Shown: in pieces, positions 1-9,148 of the stretch
Numbering within the stretch: the stretch's first letter is position 1
Layout: the number at the start of each line of letters is the position of its first letter
DNA from: an uncultured Flavobacteriaceae bacterium
GTDB lineage: Bacteria; Bacteroidota; Bacteroidia; Flavobacteriales; Flavobacteriaceae
Reading direction: 5' to 3'
Length of the DNA: 64,000 bases
NCBI GenBank assembly: GCA_937944485.1
Contig: CALDYU010000002.1
Span: forward strand, 62,001-126,000
Translations under genes and position numbers: made by a program
The notes under the pieces: generated by a model
What the model saw: only the letters and a program-made list of their open reading frames with translations
What the model was told of the DNA's origin: nothing
Database searches by the model: none

Positions 1-1212
1 ACGTACAAAATCACCTACCATATATCCGAAGCTTTCTTCGCCACCACCGACAAATTTCGAATTTGGGAAATCTTTGATCATTTTGCCAATCCATTTGAAT
101 CCGGTCAAAGCCGTTTTAAACGCCACATTATAGGCTTTTGCCATGACTTCCATCATCGGCGTAGAAACTATGGTTGTAGCAATAAATTCATTGCCTTGAA
201 ATCCTTTTTCTTTTTGTTGATCTAAAAGGAATTTTGTCATCAAAACCATGGCTTGATTTCCGTTTACAATTTCCATTTTGCCTTCCAAATTTCGAACGGC
301 AATACCCAGTCGATCACTATCGGGATCAGTACCCACTACCATGTCGGCACCAATTTCTTCTGCTTTTGCAACGGCTAGCGATAAAGCTTCTGGTTCTTCA
401 GGGTTCGGCGATTTTACTGTCGGAAAATCTCCATCTGGTTTGGCTTGTTCTTCGATTACGGTCACATTATGATAACCAGCACGCTTCAATACTTCGGGGA
501 TCGCAGTAATTGAGGTGCCATGTAATGAAGTGAAAACAATTTTAAAATTGTCTTTTCCAGTAGCTCCAAAACTACCATTTTCAACAGATTTGGTAATGAA
601 AGCCTCATCAACTTCTTCATCAATACTTTCAATCAAGCTATCATCAGAAGAAAAATTGATGTCTTCAAAAGAAAGGGAATTTATTTCTGCTATAATTTCT
701 CCGTCTTGAGGAGGAACAATTTGCCCGCCATCTGTCCAATATACTTTGTAACCATTATACTCTGGCGGATTGTGCGATGCGGTTAAAACGATACCTGCAT
801 GACAATTCAAATGACGCACGGCAAAAGATAATTCAGGTGTGGTGCGTAATTCAGAAAAAAGAAACACTTTGATGCCATTGGCCGAAAATACTTCAGCTAC
901 TGTTCTCGCCAGGGTGTCACTATTATGTCGACAATCGTAGGCAATAACCACTTTGATTTCTTCTTGGCTATAGGTGTTATTAAGGTAATTGCTGAGTCCC
1001 TGAGTGCTCTTGCCCAATGTGTATTTGTTAATTCTGTTGGTGCCAGCCCCCATCATTCCACGCATTCCACCGGTGCCGAAGGCCATGTTTTTGTAGAAAC
1101 GATCTTTTAATTCTTCCGTGTTGGAATCAATAAGTTGTTGCACCTCTTTTTTAGTTTCTTCATCAAAAAAGTCAGTCAACCAACTTTTGGCAGTTTCTAA
1201 AATGGCATTCAT
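1..1212 (-). CDS. Phospho-sugar mutase (phosphoglucomutase/phosphomannomutase family), C-terminus outside window
   Basis: Interconverts hexose 1- and 6-phosphates in the cytoplasm. I translated 404 codons from the ATG at 1212; the frame is open to base 1, so the last part (usual length about 570 residues) lies outside the window. Visible motifs are the active-site phosphoserine loop TASHNP (residues 144-149), the metal loop DPDSDR (296-301) and the sugar-binding loop GEESFG (391-396), in the order and spacing of the alpha-D-phosphohexomutase superfamily. The N-terminal stretch GTGGMRG is typical of the PGM2-like branch. The sequence does not decide between glucose and mannose as substrate. 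A sequence CAAATTTA at 1236-1243 would read as a -7 box on this strand, but no -33 partner is visible. Confidence 0.93.
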   Translation of the reverse strand, partial: MNAILETAKSWLTDFFDEETKKEVQQLIDSNTEELKDRFYKNMAFGTGGMRGMMGAGTNRINKYTLGKSTQGLSNYLNNTYSQEEIKVVIAYDCRHNSDTLARTVAEVFSANGIKVFLFSELRTTPELSFAVRHLNCHAGIVLTASHNPPEYNGYKVYWTDGGQIVPPQDGEIIAEINSLSFEDINFSSDDSLIESIDEEVDEAFITKSVENGSFGATGKDNFKIVFTSLHGTSITAIPEVLKRAGYHNVTVIEEQAKPDGDFPTVKSPNPEEPEALSLAVAKAEEIGADMVVGTDPDSDRLGIAVRNLEGKMEIVNGNQAMVLMTKFLLDQQKEKGFQGNEFIATTIVSTPMMEVMAKAYNVAFKTALTGFKWIGKMIKDFPNSKFVGGGEESFGYMVGDFVR

Positions 1213-1252
1213 AAAATATATCCTGTTTAAGCCTACAAATTTAAGAAGAATA

Positions 1253-2215
1253 TTATTCTTGCTTCGAGGTATTATTTAACTGTTCTGCAATAGTGTAACG
1301 AACTTCATTTTTTTTGGTGCGCGTTATCATTTCACCTAAAAAACCAGCTAGAAAAAGCTGAGATCCGATAAGCATGGCAGTTAGTGCAATAAAAAACTGT
1401 GGTCGATCGGTAATTAATCTTCCTGTAGGGTTTATAAACAGTTTGTCAATACCTAGATAGAATGCAAATCCGAAGCCAATAATGAACATTACTACACCCC
1501 ATGCTCCAAATAAATGCATAGGTCTTTTACCGAATTTGGAAACAAACCAAATGGTTATTAAATCTAAAAAACCATTTGCAAATCGCTCAATTCCAAATTT
1601 TGTTTTACCATATTTTCGAGCTTGATGCTGTACTATTTTTTCACCAATATTAGAGAAGCCGGCATTTTTAGCCAATACAGGAATATAGCGATGCATTTCG
1701 CCAGATACTACAATGTTCTTCACCACTTTCTTATCGAAGGCTTTGAGTCCGCAATTAAAGTCATGCAACCGAACGCCAGATGTTCTTCGAGCGGCCCAAT
1801 TGAATAATTTGGAAGGCATGTTTTTGAAAAGTACAGAATCGTAGCGCTTTTTTTTCCAACCGGAGATAAGGTCAAAGCCATCTTCTTGAATCATGCGGTA
1901 CAATTCAGGAATTTCATCAGGATTGTCTTGTAAATCGGCATCCATCGTAATAATAACATCACCTTGAACTTCTTTAAAACCAGCATGTAAGGCTTGCGAT
2001 TTACCAAAGTTTCTTTGAAAACGTATGCCTCGAACGGCCTTATTTTTTACTGCTAGCTCAGAAATAACTTGCCAAGAGTTATCAGTGCTTCCATCGTCAA
2101 TAAAGAGAATTTCATATAAAAAATGATTGGATTGCATTACAGATACAATCCAATCATGAAGTTCTTTAAGTGATTCTTCTTCGTTAAGTAAAGGAATTAC
2201 TATAGATAAATTCAT
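1253..2215 (-). CDS. Family 2 glycosyltransferase, polyprenyl-phosphate (dolichol-phosphate mannose synthase-like)
   Basis: Probably transfers a sugar from a nucleotide donor to undecaprenyl phosphate at the inner face of the cytoplasmic membrane. The 320-residue protein starts with the GT-A fold signature (SIVIPLLNEEESL), has the acidic donor/metal site MDADLQD at 91-97, and ends with two hydrophobic segments (about 232-256 and 272-302), the layout of ArnC/GtrB-type enzymes. It lies 40 bp before the phospho-sugar mutase on the same strand, so the two may be cotranscribed and linked through sugar activation. The sugar specificity cannot be read from the sequence. Confidence 0.9.
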   Translation of the reverse strand: MNLSIVIPLLNEEESLKELHDWIVSVMQSNHFLYEILFIDDGSTDNSWQVISELAVKNKAVRGIRFQRNFGKSQALHAGFKEVQGDVIITMDADLQDNPDEIPELYRMIQEDGFDLISGWKKKRYDSVLFKNMPSKLFNWAARRTSGVRLHDFNCGLKAFDKKVVKNIVVSGEMHRYIPVLAKNAGFSNIGEKIVQHQARKYGKTKFGIERFANGFLDLITIWFVSKFGKRPMHLFGAWGVVMFIIGFGFAFYLGIDKLFINPTGRLITDRPQFFIALTAMLIGSQLFLAGFLGEMITRTKKNEVRYTIAEQLNNTSKQE

Positions 2216-2249
2216 AGGGTACTTCTGCTTATCTTTTCAAAAGTACAAA

Positions 2250-2780
2250 TTAGTACACTTCTTCTTGCTTTTTTATTACAATGGCGGGAATCAATGCACC
2301 TATAAAACCAATAAAAATGGCAAAAATAAGACCTATTCCAATGTTTAACGGAATGTTTGGCTCTTTTTGACCCGCCAATTGTTTATCAATTTGATCTTCC
2401 GTCATACCTGCATCCTGCATCATCTCGGTAGCGTAATTAATTGCTTTTTCTTGCATATCTGGGTCGATCACCTCCGTCATTACAAATGAGAATATTATTG
2501 CGATTATTCCAGAGATTAAGGAAAGTCCTACACCTATCTTTAACCCTTGACCAAAAGACATGTAGCTATTATTACCTTTTTTAAATTCATTCATTCCTAA
2601 AATAGACCCAACTACCACAAATAAAAGCCCTAAGGCTATGTTGATAAAGAATCGTTTTAAGTCTATTTGATAGTGTAATTCTTGTGAATAGAGCATTAGC
2701 GTAAAGATAATTCCTATTACCCCAAAAATTAAACCATATTTAAGCGCAATTTTACCAGTTGTTGGCTTTCGTTCTTCCAT
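2250..2780 (-). CDS. DUF4199 family membrane protein
   Basis: A 176-residue integral membrane protein with four predicted hydrophobic segments (roughly 12-32, 43-62, 78-105 and 144-170). Between the third and fourth is a polar loop containing a Met-rich, acidic stretch (EMMQDAGMTEDQIDKQL). Length and pattern match DUF4199, a family of unknown function common in Bacteroidota and often found directly upstream of a dolichol-phosphate mannose synthase-like glycosyltransferase, as here (34 bp gap). The conserved pairing suggests a role in the same envelope glycan pathway, but this is inference from context. Confidence 0.85.
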   Translation of the reverse strand: MEERKPTTGKIALKYGLIFGVIGIIFTLMLYSQELHYQIDLKRFFINIALGLLFVVVGSILGMNEFKKGNNSYMSFGQGLKIGVGLSLISGIIAIIFSFVMTEVIDPDMQEKAINYATEMMQDAGMTEDQIDKQLAGQKEPNIPLNIGIGLIFAIFIGFIGALIPAIVIKKQEEVY

Positions 2781-2868
2781 TTTAAAATAGTTTTAAGGTT
2801 GTTATTTTTAATTAGTTGCTCGTCTTCTCATAAAGTTACAATTTTACAATTCTTTTTCGTGATTTAAA

Positions 2869-2898
2869 TTGCCAGATGTATAAAAATAACTAAATTTG
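2869..2898 (+). promoter_or_regulatory. Bacteroidota-type promoter of the L31 gene
   Basis: TTG at 2869-2871 and TAAATTTG at 2891-2898 are separated by 19 bases, matching the TTTG-N19-TAnnTTTG consensus of the primary sigma factor in this phylum. The leader to the start codon at 2951 would be about 45 nt. Confidence 0.75.
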
Positions 2899-2950
2899 CA
2901 GCCTGAAATATAGTGCCTGTCGGAAATGGGCGCATTAAAGATTTTTAAAA

Positions 2951-3277
2951 ATGAAAAAAGGGATACACCCAGAAAATTATAGGTTGGTTGCTTTCAAAGA
3001 TATGTCTAACGAAGAAGTGTTTTTGACAAAATCAACCGCTGATACAAAGGAAACATTAGAGGTTGATGGTGTTGAATACCCATTGGTGAAACTAGAAATT
3101 TCAAGAACTTCGCATCCGTTTTATACTGGTAAAGCTAAATTTTTGGATACTGCTGGACGAATTGATAAATTCAAAAGCAAATACGATAAATTTAAAAAGA
3201 AGGCTGCTCCTGTTGCTGAAGAAGCCAAGCCTGAAGCTCCAAAAGTAGAAGCACAAGCTTCATCGGAAGAGGAGTAG
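2951..3277 (+). CDS. rpmE2: 50S ribosomal protein L31, type B, with C-terminal extension
   Basis: Structural protein of the large ribosomal subunit that bridges to the small subunit. The first 80 or so residues match the zinc-free (C-minus, type B) L31: it begins [11 protein letters not shown], contains [10 protein letters not shown], and has no cysteine, so no zinc ribbon. The protein is 108 residues against roughly 80-90 for the usual type B form; the extra 25 residues are a low-complexity Lys/Ala/Pro/Glu tail (from about residue 80 to the end). Single-gene unit with its own promoter at 2869-2898 and a strong terminator at 3304-3337. Confidence 0.95.
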   Translation: MKKGIHPENYRLVAFKDMSNEEVFLTKSTADTKETLEVDGVEYPLVKLEISRTSHPFYTGKAKFLDTAGRIDKFKSKYDKFKKKAAPVAEEAKPEAPKVEAQASSEEE

Positions 3278-3303
3278 TACCATTTAAAGATAAAACATAC
3301 CAT

Positions 3304-3337
3304 ACGCCTCTGATACCTAGTATCGGAGGCGTTTTTT
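3304..3337 (+). terminator. Rho-independent terminator after L31 gene
   Basis: Perfectly pairing arms ACGCCTC.GATAC and GTATC.GAGGCGT around a 3-base loop, followed by a run of six T (3332-3337). It sits 27 bp after the L31 stop codon and closes that transcript before the next gene. Confidence 0.92.
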
Positions 3338-3363
3338 GTTATTTTTGCTGAAAACTTCAAAAC

Positions 3364-4539
3364 ATGAACTATATTCTGTTTGACGGTCCTGCCCGAAATG
3401 CTTTGCTACCTTTTACGTTTACAAGGCCCGTTGCCGATATTCGTGTTGGTATTTTGACTATTCGCGAAAAATGGGAAAAGTACCTAGGGAATACCACCAC
3501 CACAATTACTGAGGAATACCTTTCTGAAAAGTATCCTATGGTTGAAATGAAAGAAAATATTTTAATTAATGCTTCTTTCTTGCCCAATCAAGAATTGGTA
3601 GACTATATTAAATCACTTAAAGAAAGTGAAGCCCTTTTTTATAAGGATGATGTTATTGCTTTTTTTGCGAAGGAAGCCCAAGATGACATTGATCTTGGTA
3701 CTTTTAAGCAAATAGAATTTGAAGGAACTCTTTTACAGATTGAGAACACATGGGATATTTTTTCTAAGAATCAAGAGGCTATTCAAGCTGATTTTGATTT
3801 TATTACTGCAGGAAGAAAAAGCCAACCGATTTCTAGAACGAACAATTTAATCAATGCCGAAAACATCTTTCTTGAAGAAGGTGCTAGTGTGGAATATAGT
3901 ATTTTGAACGCTACTGATGGCCCTATTTATATTGGTAAAAATGCACAGATATGGGAAGGAAGTTTGATACGTGGAGCTTTTGCTCTTTGTCATGATGCAA
4001 CAGTGAAAATGGGAGGTAAGATGTATGGCGCTACCACAATCGGTCCTCATTCAAAAGTGTGTGGCGAAGTTAGCAATGCGGTTATTTTTGGTTATTCAAG
4101 TAAGGGACATGAAGGTTATTTAGGTAATGCTGTATTAGGAGAATGGTGTAATATTGGTGCAGATTCTAATAATTCGAATCTTAAGAATAACTATGCTAAA
4201 GTACGTTTGTGGAATTACGCAACAGAAAGTTTTGAACAAACGGGCTTACAATTTTGTGGACTTATGATGGGAGATCATAGCAAAACTGCGATAAATACCA
4301 TGTTTAATACGGGTACCGTTATTGGCGTTAATTGTAATATATATGTTCCAGGATTTCCAAGAAACTTCGTACCAAGTTTTAGTTGGGGTGGGGCATCAGG
4401 ATTTACGGAATATCTTCCGAAAAGAGCCTTTGAGGCTGCTAAAGTAATGATGGCACGTAGGGGAGTGACATTCGACGCCAAAGAAGCCAAAATATTAGAG
4501 CATGTATTTGAATTGACGAAGAAATGGCGTAATTATTAA
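3364..4539 (+). CDS. GlmU-like protein (putative sugar nucleotidyltransferase/acyltransferase)
   Basis: A 391-residue cytosolic protein. The C-terminal half (about 155-345) has the isoleucine-patch pattern of a left-handed beta-helix (hexapeptide repeats such as IYIGKNAQIWEGSLIRG), as in GlmU and related acyltransferases. The N-terminal half (about 1-150, starting NYILFDGPARNALLPFTFTRPVADIRVG) is a divergent nucleotidyltransferase-like region that lacks the canonical GlmU loop G-x-G-T-R-M. The family is conserved in Bacteroidota as GlmU family protein and is distinct from true GlmU; substrate unknown. It is directly followed by mtaB (17 bp to the ATG). TATTTTTG at 3340-3347 resembles a -7 box but lacks a -33 partner. 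Confidence 0.85.
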   Translation: MNYILFDGPARNALLPFTFTRPVADIRVGILTIREKWEKYLGNTTTTITEEYLSEKYPMVEMKENILINASFLPNQELVDYIKSLKESEALFYKDDVIAFFAKEAQDDIDLGTFKQIEFEGTLLQIENTWDIFSKNQEAIQADFDFITAGRKSQPISRTNNLINAENIFLEEGASVEYSILNATDGPIYIGKNAQIWEGSLIRGAFALCHDATVKMGGKMYGATTIGPHSKVCGEVSNAVIFGYSSKGHEGYLGNAVLGEWCNIGADSNNSNLKNNYAKVRLWNYATESFEQTGLQFCGLMMGDHSKTAINTMFNTGTVIGVNCNIYVPGFPRNFVPSFSWGGASGFTEYLPKRAFEAAKVMMARRGVTFDAKEAKILEHVFELTKKWRNY

Positions 4540-4556
4540 ATAGTATTATTTGTGTG

Positions 4557-5894
4557 ATGAAAAAAAGGGTCGCATTTTACACTTTAGGCTGCAAGCTAAA
4601 TTTTTCGGAGACTTCTACTATTGCTAGGGGTTTTCAAGAAGAGGGTTTTGATCGCGTTGATTTTGCAGAACATGCAGATATGTACGTGATTAATACTTGT
4701 TCTGTAACCGAAAATGCTGACAAACGCTTTAAAACCATTGTTAAGCAAGCGTTGAAGGTGAATCCCGATGCATTTATTGCAGCAATAGGATGTTATGCCC
4801 AATTAAAACCTGAAGAACTTGTCGCTGTTGACGGTGTGGATCTTGTTTTAGGTGCTACCGAAAAATTTAAGATTACCGATTATATTAATGATTTGTCAAA
4901 AAATGACATGGGTGAAGTCCACTCTTGTGAAATTGAGGCTGCTGATTTTTATGTGGGCAGCTATGCTATAGGTGATAGAACCAGAGCTTTTTTGAAAGTG
5001 CAAGACGGTTGCGACTATAAATGCACCTATTGTACAATTCCGTTAGCCCGAGGTATTTCAAGAAGTGATACTGTTGCGAATGTCTTGAAGAACGCGGCTG
5101 AAATATCTTCCAAAGGAATTAAAGAAATTGTTTTAACAGGGGTGAACATAGGTGACTATGGTAAGGGGGAATTTGGTAACAAAAAGCACGAGCATACTTT
5201 TTTAGATTTGGTAAAGGCTTTAGACGAAGTTGAAGATATTCATAGACTTCGAATTTCATCAATAGAACCAAATCTTCTGAAAAATGCGACTATTGACTTT
5301 GTAGCTAATAGTAATTCATTTGTGCCTCATTTTCATATTCCATTACAAAGCGGCAGTGACGAAATACTTAAATTAATGCGCCGGCGCTATTTGAGTAATT
5401 TATATATCGATCGCGTACGTCGCATCAAAGAAGCAATGCCTCATGCCTGTATTGGTGTTGATGTTATTGTCGGATTTCCTGGAGAAACAGACGCTCATTT
5501 TTTGGAAACGTATAATTTTTTGGTCACCCTTGACATTTCTTATTTACACGTATTTACTTACTCTGAACGTGACAATACTGAAGCGGCAAATATGAAAGAG
5601 GTCGTCCCTAAGAAGATACGGGTTAAGCGTAGTAAAATGTTACGTGGACTATCAGTAAAGAAAAGAAGAGCTTTTTATGAAAGTCAATTAGGTAGCCAAC
5701 GAATCGTGCTTTTTGAAGGAGAGAATAAAGGCGGATATATTCATGGTTTTACAGAGAATTACGTAAAAGTAAAAGCACCATGGAACCCAAATTTAGTGAA
5801 TACTTTACATGAGGTCGAATTGACAGCAATAGATCATGATGGTTTAGTTCGTTTTGATTTTGTATCAGAAAAAGCAGTGGCTGCTTTGCTTTAG
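4557..5894 (+). CDS. mtaB: tRNA N6-threonylcarbamoyladenosine-37 2-methylthiotransferase MtaB
   Basis: Radical-SAM methylthiotransferase that converts t6A37 to ms2t6A37 in tRNAs reading ANN codons. The N-terminal UPF0004 domain carries three cluster cysteines (LGCKLN, NTCSV, GCYAQ), the central radical-SAM motif is CDYKCTYC, and the C-terminal part fits a TRAM domain. At 445-446 residues it has the usual family length, and the pattern of the N-terminal domain fits MtaB better than MiaB or RimO. A GTG at 4554 lies in frame one codon before the ATG at 4557; I chose the ATG because MKKRVAFYTLGC is the usual family N-terminus. Same strand and 17 bp after the GlmU-like gene. Confidence 0.93.
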   Translation: MKKRVAFYTLGCKLNFSETSTIARGFQEEGFDRVDFAEHADMYVINTCSVTENADKRFKTIVKQALKVNPDAFIAAIGCYAQLKPEELVAVDGVDLVLGATEKFKITDYINDLSKNDMGEVHSCEIEAADFYVGSYAIGDRTRAFLKVQDGCDYKCTYCTIPLARGISRSDTVANVLKNAAEISSKGIKEIVLTGVNIGDYGKGEFGNKKHEHTFLDLVKALDEVEDIHRLRISSIEPNLLKNATIDFVANSNSFVPHFHIPLQSGSDEILKLMRRRYLSNLYIDRVRRIKEAMPHACIGVDVIVGFPGETDAHFLETYNFLVTLDISYLHVFTYSERDNTEAANMKEVVPKKIRVKRSKMLRGLSVKKRRAFYESQLGSQRIVLFEGENKGGYIHGFTENYVKVKAPWNPNLVNTLHEVELTAIDHDGLVRFDFVSEKAVAALL

Positions 5895-5911
5895 TAGTAT
5901 AAAAAGTAAAA

Positions 5912-5949
5912 AAAAGCGCTTCATAAGTAATTATGAAGCGCTTTTTTAT
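5912..5949. terminator. Bidirectional Rho-independent terminator between mtaB and the metalloprotease gene
   Basis: Arms AAGCGCTTCATAA (5914-5926) and TTATGAAGCGCTT (5931-5943) pair perfectly around GTAA. There is an A-run on the left and a T-run on the right, so it can end both the + strand mtaB transcript and the - strand transcript that ends at 5963. Confidence 0.93.
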
Positions 5950-5962
5950 AAATTCTGAAGTC

Positions 5963-8557
5963 TTATTTTACTTCTTTCATCGTATTGTTAATCAATGTTT
6001 TAATGTGGTATTTGTGCGCTCTTGACGAGGTGTTTCCACTTGAATTTGAAACCATTTGATTAATGGTTCTTAAGTTATAAAGTGCCATACTTCTCGCTGC
6101 ATTTGTATAGCTGCTCTTTGCTTTACCAGAAACCATGCCCACCAATTTATTTACATACTCTAGCTGCAAATTTTGACGGGTCGTGTTTACATTTCCATAG
6201 ATATCTGCACTAAATATACCTTTATTAAGTGCGGTCATAAATTCTGACAGATCATAGGTGTTGCCATATTTTTCAGAATCAGAAATACGTTGTAAGGTAT
6301 TTGGATGTAAAATATGATTCAGTACATTTCTTTGGAAACGCAATATGGTCGCATGAATCTTCGGATCTTCTGGTCCTCCAAAGAAATTAAATCCTCTACG
6401 TTGTCTTGCCAAATAGTTGTTAAGCTCTTTTGGAGATTTAAAAGCATCTTTACTAAAAATATATTTATTGATAGCCGTCATTGCTCTTTTTTGATCTTCA
6501 TAAGCTACGGGTGTAAAAGGTTGCGTTGCACCTTCTTGACCAGCCATGGCACGATCTACATAAACACCACCAATAAATCGTGACATGACGTTACCTGCTT
6601 GTGCATATTGCCCCATAAGAATAGCATGGGCTATGCGCAAGTCATTATAGGTATCTCCTTCTGTAGTATAGCGATCTTTTAATTTACCAAACATTTGATT
6701 TACTAGGGCGATTCGATCGATAGAATAGGCGATTTGATCATTTGATAAATCTCCTGTATTCACGCGTGGATCAATGCCTTTTCCTGGTGCACGCATATCA
6801 TCAGCATCATTGCCAAACTGCAATTCGGGCTTAGTGGATTGACTGAGCAGACTTTGCATTTCAGCATCAGACTTAAATTCTTGATAGCCAAATTGAATTG
6901 CCCATTCATCGTATGGCCCAACTGTTGTAGAATAATAATGTCCTTGTTTGCTTGGGTCATTGGCAACATTTATAGCGGTATAGTCCATCACAGAACCCAC
7001 TAGCGCTTTGCCTTTTATGAAATTTGGATCACTTAATTCAGCGGGACTAAATAATTGACTCGCTTTCATATTGTGATTTAACCCCAAGGTATGTCCTACT
7101 TCATGCATGATTAGCTCAAGCATAGCTTCTTTTTTTAGACCCTCCATAGCTAAATCGCTTGCATTTGAAATGGCGAGTGCCGTTTTTCCAAACTGGGTGT
7201 TAAATTGCATCATGTGTCCGTATGAACAACTGATTTGATTTTTGGAATTCGACCAATTCAAATTGGTGTTTTGATTTTCTGCAGTAATATCATCGAATAA
7301 TTTTTCAACCCGCACTCGGTTGGTATGATATACCCATTCTAACATAATATCTGCGCCAATAATTTCTCCAGTTTTAGGATTGACAAAGCTGGGTCCGTAT
7401 CCTCCGAATGGTGGATTCGGTGAGGATGTCCATCGTAAAACATTATACCTAATATCACCGGCATCCCATGTAGCACTGTCAGGTTGAATTTTAACAACGA
7501 TCGCATTCTTGAATCCTGCTTTTTCAAAAGCGATATTCCAACGCTCGACACCTTCTTTTACTGTAGCTCTAAATTCTTTAGGGGTTGAGTTTTCAATCCA
7601 CCAAGTAATAGGTTTTACAGGTTCTGAAATTGCAGCCGAGGGGTCTTTTTTTTCTAAATGCCAGCGGTGAATTTTATCACGGTAATTAGCCGCTTTTGCA
7701 GTAGTCATATCATTGGTTTGCGTTAAAAAATAACCAACTCGAGGGTCATCATACCTTGGTTCATAGGTGCTCTCGTTAATTTTAATAAAACTATGATGAA
7801 TATTGATTTTCACATTACGACCATCGGTTACCGCTTGACTACCTCCGTTTAGTACAGAGGGAGAAGAATATACATAAGAAACAACAAGATCTGTATTTTC
7901 AGGATAGTTGCGAATTTCGTTTATTTTGGTAGCATCTTTACTTAAACTACCTAAAGTAAAATCTGTGGGCTTGCTTCCAGGAAAACGTGGCGGTTTAACC
8001 TGGGTTAAAGTCTCTTTCTTAAAAAGATCATCAACTTTAATGAGGTATTGCCCCGCTTTCGAATCTTCAGCCTCAATTTTGAAACTAGCAAAAGGTGCTT
8101 CGCTAATATTTGCTTTCCTAGATTTTGACAAGGCATTGTCTTTGTCAAAATAGAAAGAATTGTTTTGAAATGTAAATTCTAGGCGATCGTAGAATTTGGT
8201 GATTTTAAAAATACGTGACCTACCATACGCTCCCCTAAAGCTGAAAGCATCTAAAACTCCATCAGATATTTGATTGAAGTAAATATATTCTTGGTCAAGT
8301 TGATCTTCGTTAATTTGCATTTGGGCTGAACCAGTTACGGTATCACGATAAATGGTAAATAACCCTTCACTTTTTTTACTTGATTTTACAAGTTCTTTAA
8401 TCGTTTTCTTTTTTTTGTCCTTTTTTGCGGCATCAACCTTTTCGGTGGCTGCTTTTTTGCCTTTTTTCTTCTTTTTCTGCGCCTGTAGATTAGGGCCGCA
8501 AAGTGCGATTATACAGATAAGAGTAATAGTTTTTAATGCTAAAAATTTCGTTTTCAT
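5963..8557 (-). CDS. Secreted zinc-dependent metalloprotease (DUF5117/DUF5118 type)
   Basis: An 864-residue exported protease. A signal peptide (1-26, ending LQAQ) is followed by a strikingly Lys-rich stretch (27-63), the N-terminal DUF5117/5118 region, and the zinc site HEVGHTLGLNH at 485-495, which fits HExxHxxGxxH of the metzincin type. A methionine follows in a plausible Met-turn (SVMDY). The family is widespread in Bacteroidota; substrates are not established. No lipobox is present, so periplasmic or secreted location is more likely than lipid anchoring. Single gene, closed by the terminator at 5912-5949. Confidence 0.9.
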   Translation of the reverse strand: MKTKFLALKTITLICIIALCGPNLQAQKKKKKGKKAATEKVDAAKKDKKKKTIKELVKSSKKSEGLFTIYRDTVTGSAQMQINEDQLDQEYIYFNQISDGVLDAFSFRGAYGRSRIFKITKFYDRLEFTFQNNSFYFDKDNALSKSRKANISEAPFASFKIEAEDSKAGQYLIKVDDLFKKETLTQVKPPRFPGSKPTDFTLGSLSKDATKINEIRNYPENTDLVVSYVYSSPSVLNGGSQAVTDGRNVKINIHHSFIKINESTYEPRYDDPRVGYFLTQTNDMTTAKAANYRDKIHRWHLEKKDPSAAISEPVKPITWWIENSTPKEFRATVKEGVERWNIAFEKAGFKNAIVVKIQPDSATWDAGDIRYNVLRWTSSPNPPFGGYGPSFVNPKTGEIIGADIMLEWVYHTNRVRVEKLFDDITAENQNTNLNWSNSKNQISCSYGHMMQFNTQFGKTALAISNASDLAMEGLKKEAMLELIMHEVGHTLGLNHNMKASQLFSPAELSDPNFIKGKALVGSVMDYTAINVANDPSKQGHYYSTTVGPYDEWAIQFGYQEFKSDAEMQSLLSQSTKPELQFGNDADDMRAPGKGIDPRVNTGDLSNDQIAYSIDRIALVNQMFGKLKDRYTTEGDTYNDLRIAHAILMGQYAQAGNVMSRFIGGVYVDRAMAGQEGATQPFTPVAYEDQKRAMTAINKYIFSKDAFKSPKELNNYLARQRRGFNFFGGPEDPKIHATILRFQRNVLNHILHPNTLQRISDSEKYGNTYDLSEFMTALNKGIFSADIYGNVNTTRQNLQLEYVNKLVGMVSGKAKSSYTNAARSMALYNLRTINQMVSNSSGNTSSRAHKYHIKTLINNTMKEVK

Positions 8558-8614
8558 TGTACTGATCGTTTTTTGAAGTTAGAAAATATTATAAGGGGGG
8601 AGCTGTGTAAATAT

Positions 8615-8656
8615 AACATAAAAAAGCTCAATTTCTACAAGAGTAATTGAGCTTTA
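8615..8656 (-). terminator. Rho-independent terminator of the acetyltransferase-like gene
   Basis: Arms AAAGCTCAATT (8623-8633) and AATTGAGCTTT (8645-8655) pair perfectly; read on the - strand, the hairpin runs into a T-run. It lies 34 bp beyond the stop codon of the - strand gene at 8690-8983. Confidence 0.88.
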
Positions 8657-8689
8657 GTATGCTATGAAATTTGCTGTCTTGGCACGCCT

Positions 8690-8983
8690 TTATATACGTA
8701 TTCCTACAGGTAACATTTCTTTATATTGTCTATTTTTTCTGAGGAAACCTGCAATTTGAGGACTAGTAGGAACAACTCTTAAGTTTTTTTCTTGAATATG
8801 ATGCAAAACAGATTTTATAAAATCTTCTTTGAATTCATCTTTAGTAATTTCTTCGGGGATAACGAGTTTGGTTAAAAAAACTTTGCGTTCTTGAGAGGAA
8901 TATTCAATTTTTGCAAGGTGTCCTTCAACACTTGTCTCAAATTGTCGCAAGAAGCTATTATCTTTAATTTCTACTGCATTCAT
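8690..8983 (-). CDS. GNAT-like N-acetyltransferase, small (YidJ/YjdJ type)
   Basis: A 97-residue cytosolic protein matching the short Gcn5-related N-acetyltransferase domain (residues about 6-92) found in YjdJ-like proteins and in the human GTLF3B/NATD1 family. The pattern visible is EGHLAKIEYSSQERKVFLTKLVIPEE, then a helix with HHIQEKNLRVVPTSPQIAGFLRKN, which corresponds to the acetyl-CoA-binding and C-terminal segment of this type. Substrate unknown. Single gene with its own terminator. Confidence 0.8.
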   Translation of the reverse strand: MNAVEIKDNSFLRQFETSVEGHLAKIEYSSQERKVFLTKLVIPEEITKDEFKEDFIKSVLHHIQEKNLRVVPTSPQIAGFLRKNRQYKEMLPVGIRI

Positions 8984-9148
8984 ATAGTTCGATTTTAAAG
9001 TTGGTCTTTAGACAAAAAAATTACGAAGTTCTCAAACCGTAATTTTATATATTTTTGTTGAAAAGTCGCCCCAATTTAGATCTTAAGGCAAGAAACAAAA
9101 GTAAGGAAAAAAAGCCAATTTTCCAAGTAAAACGTAATCCAGAGAAGA

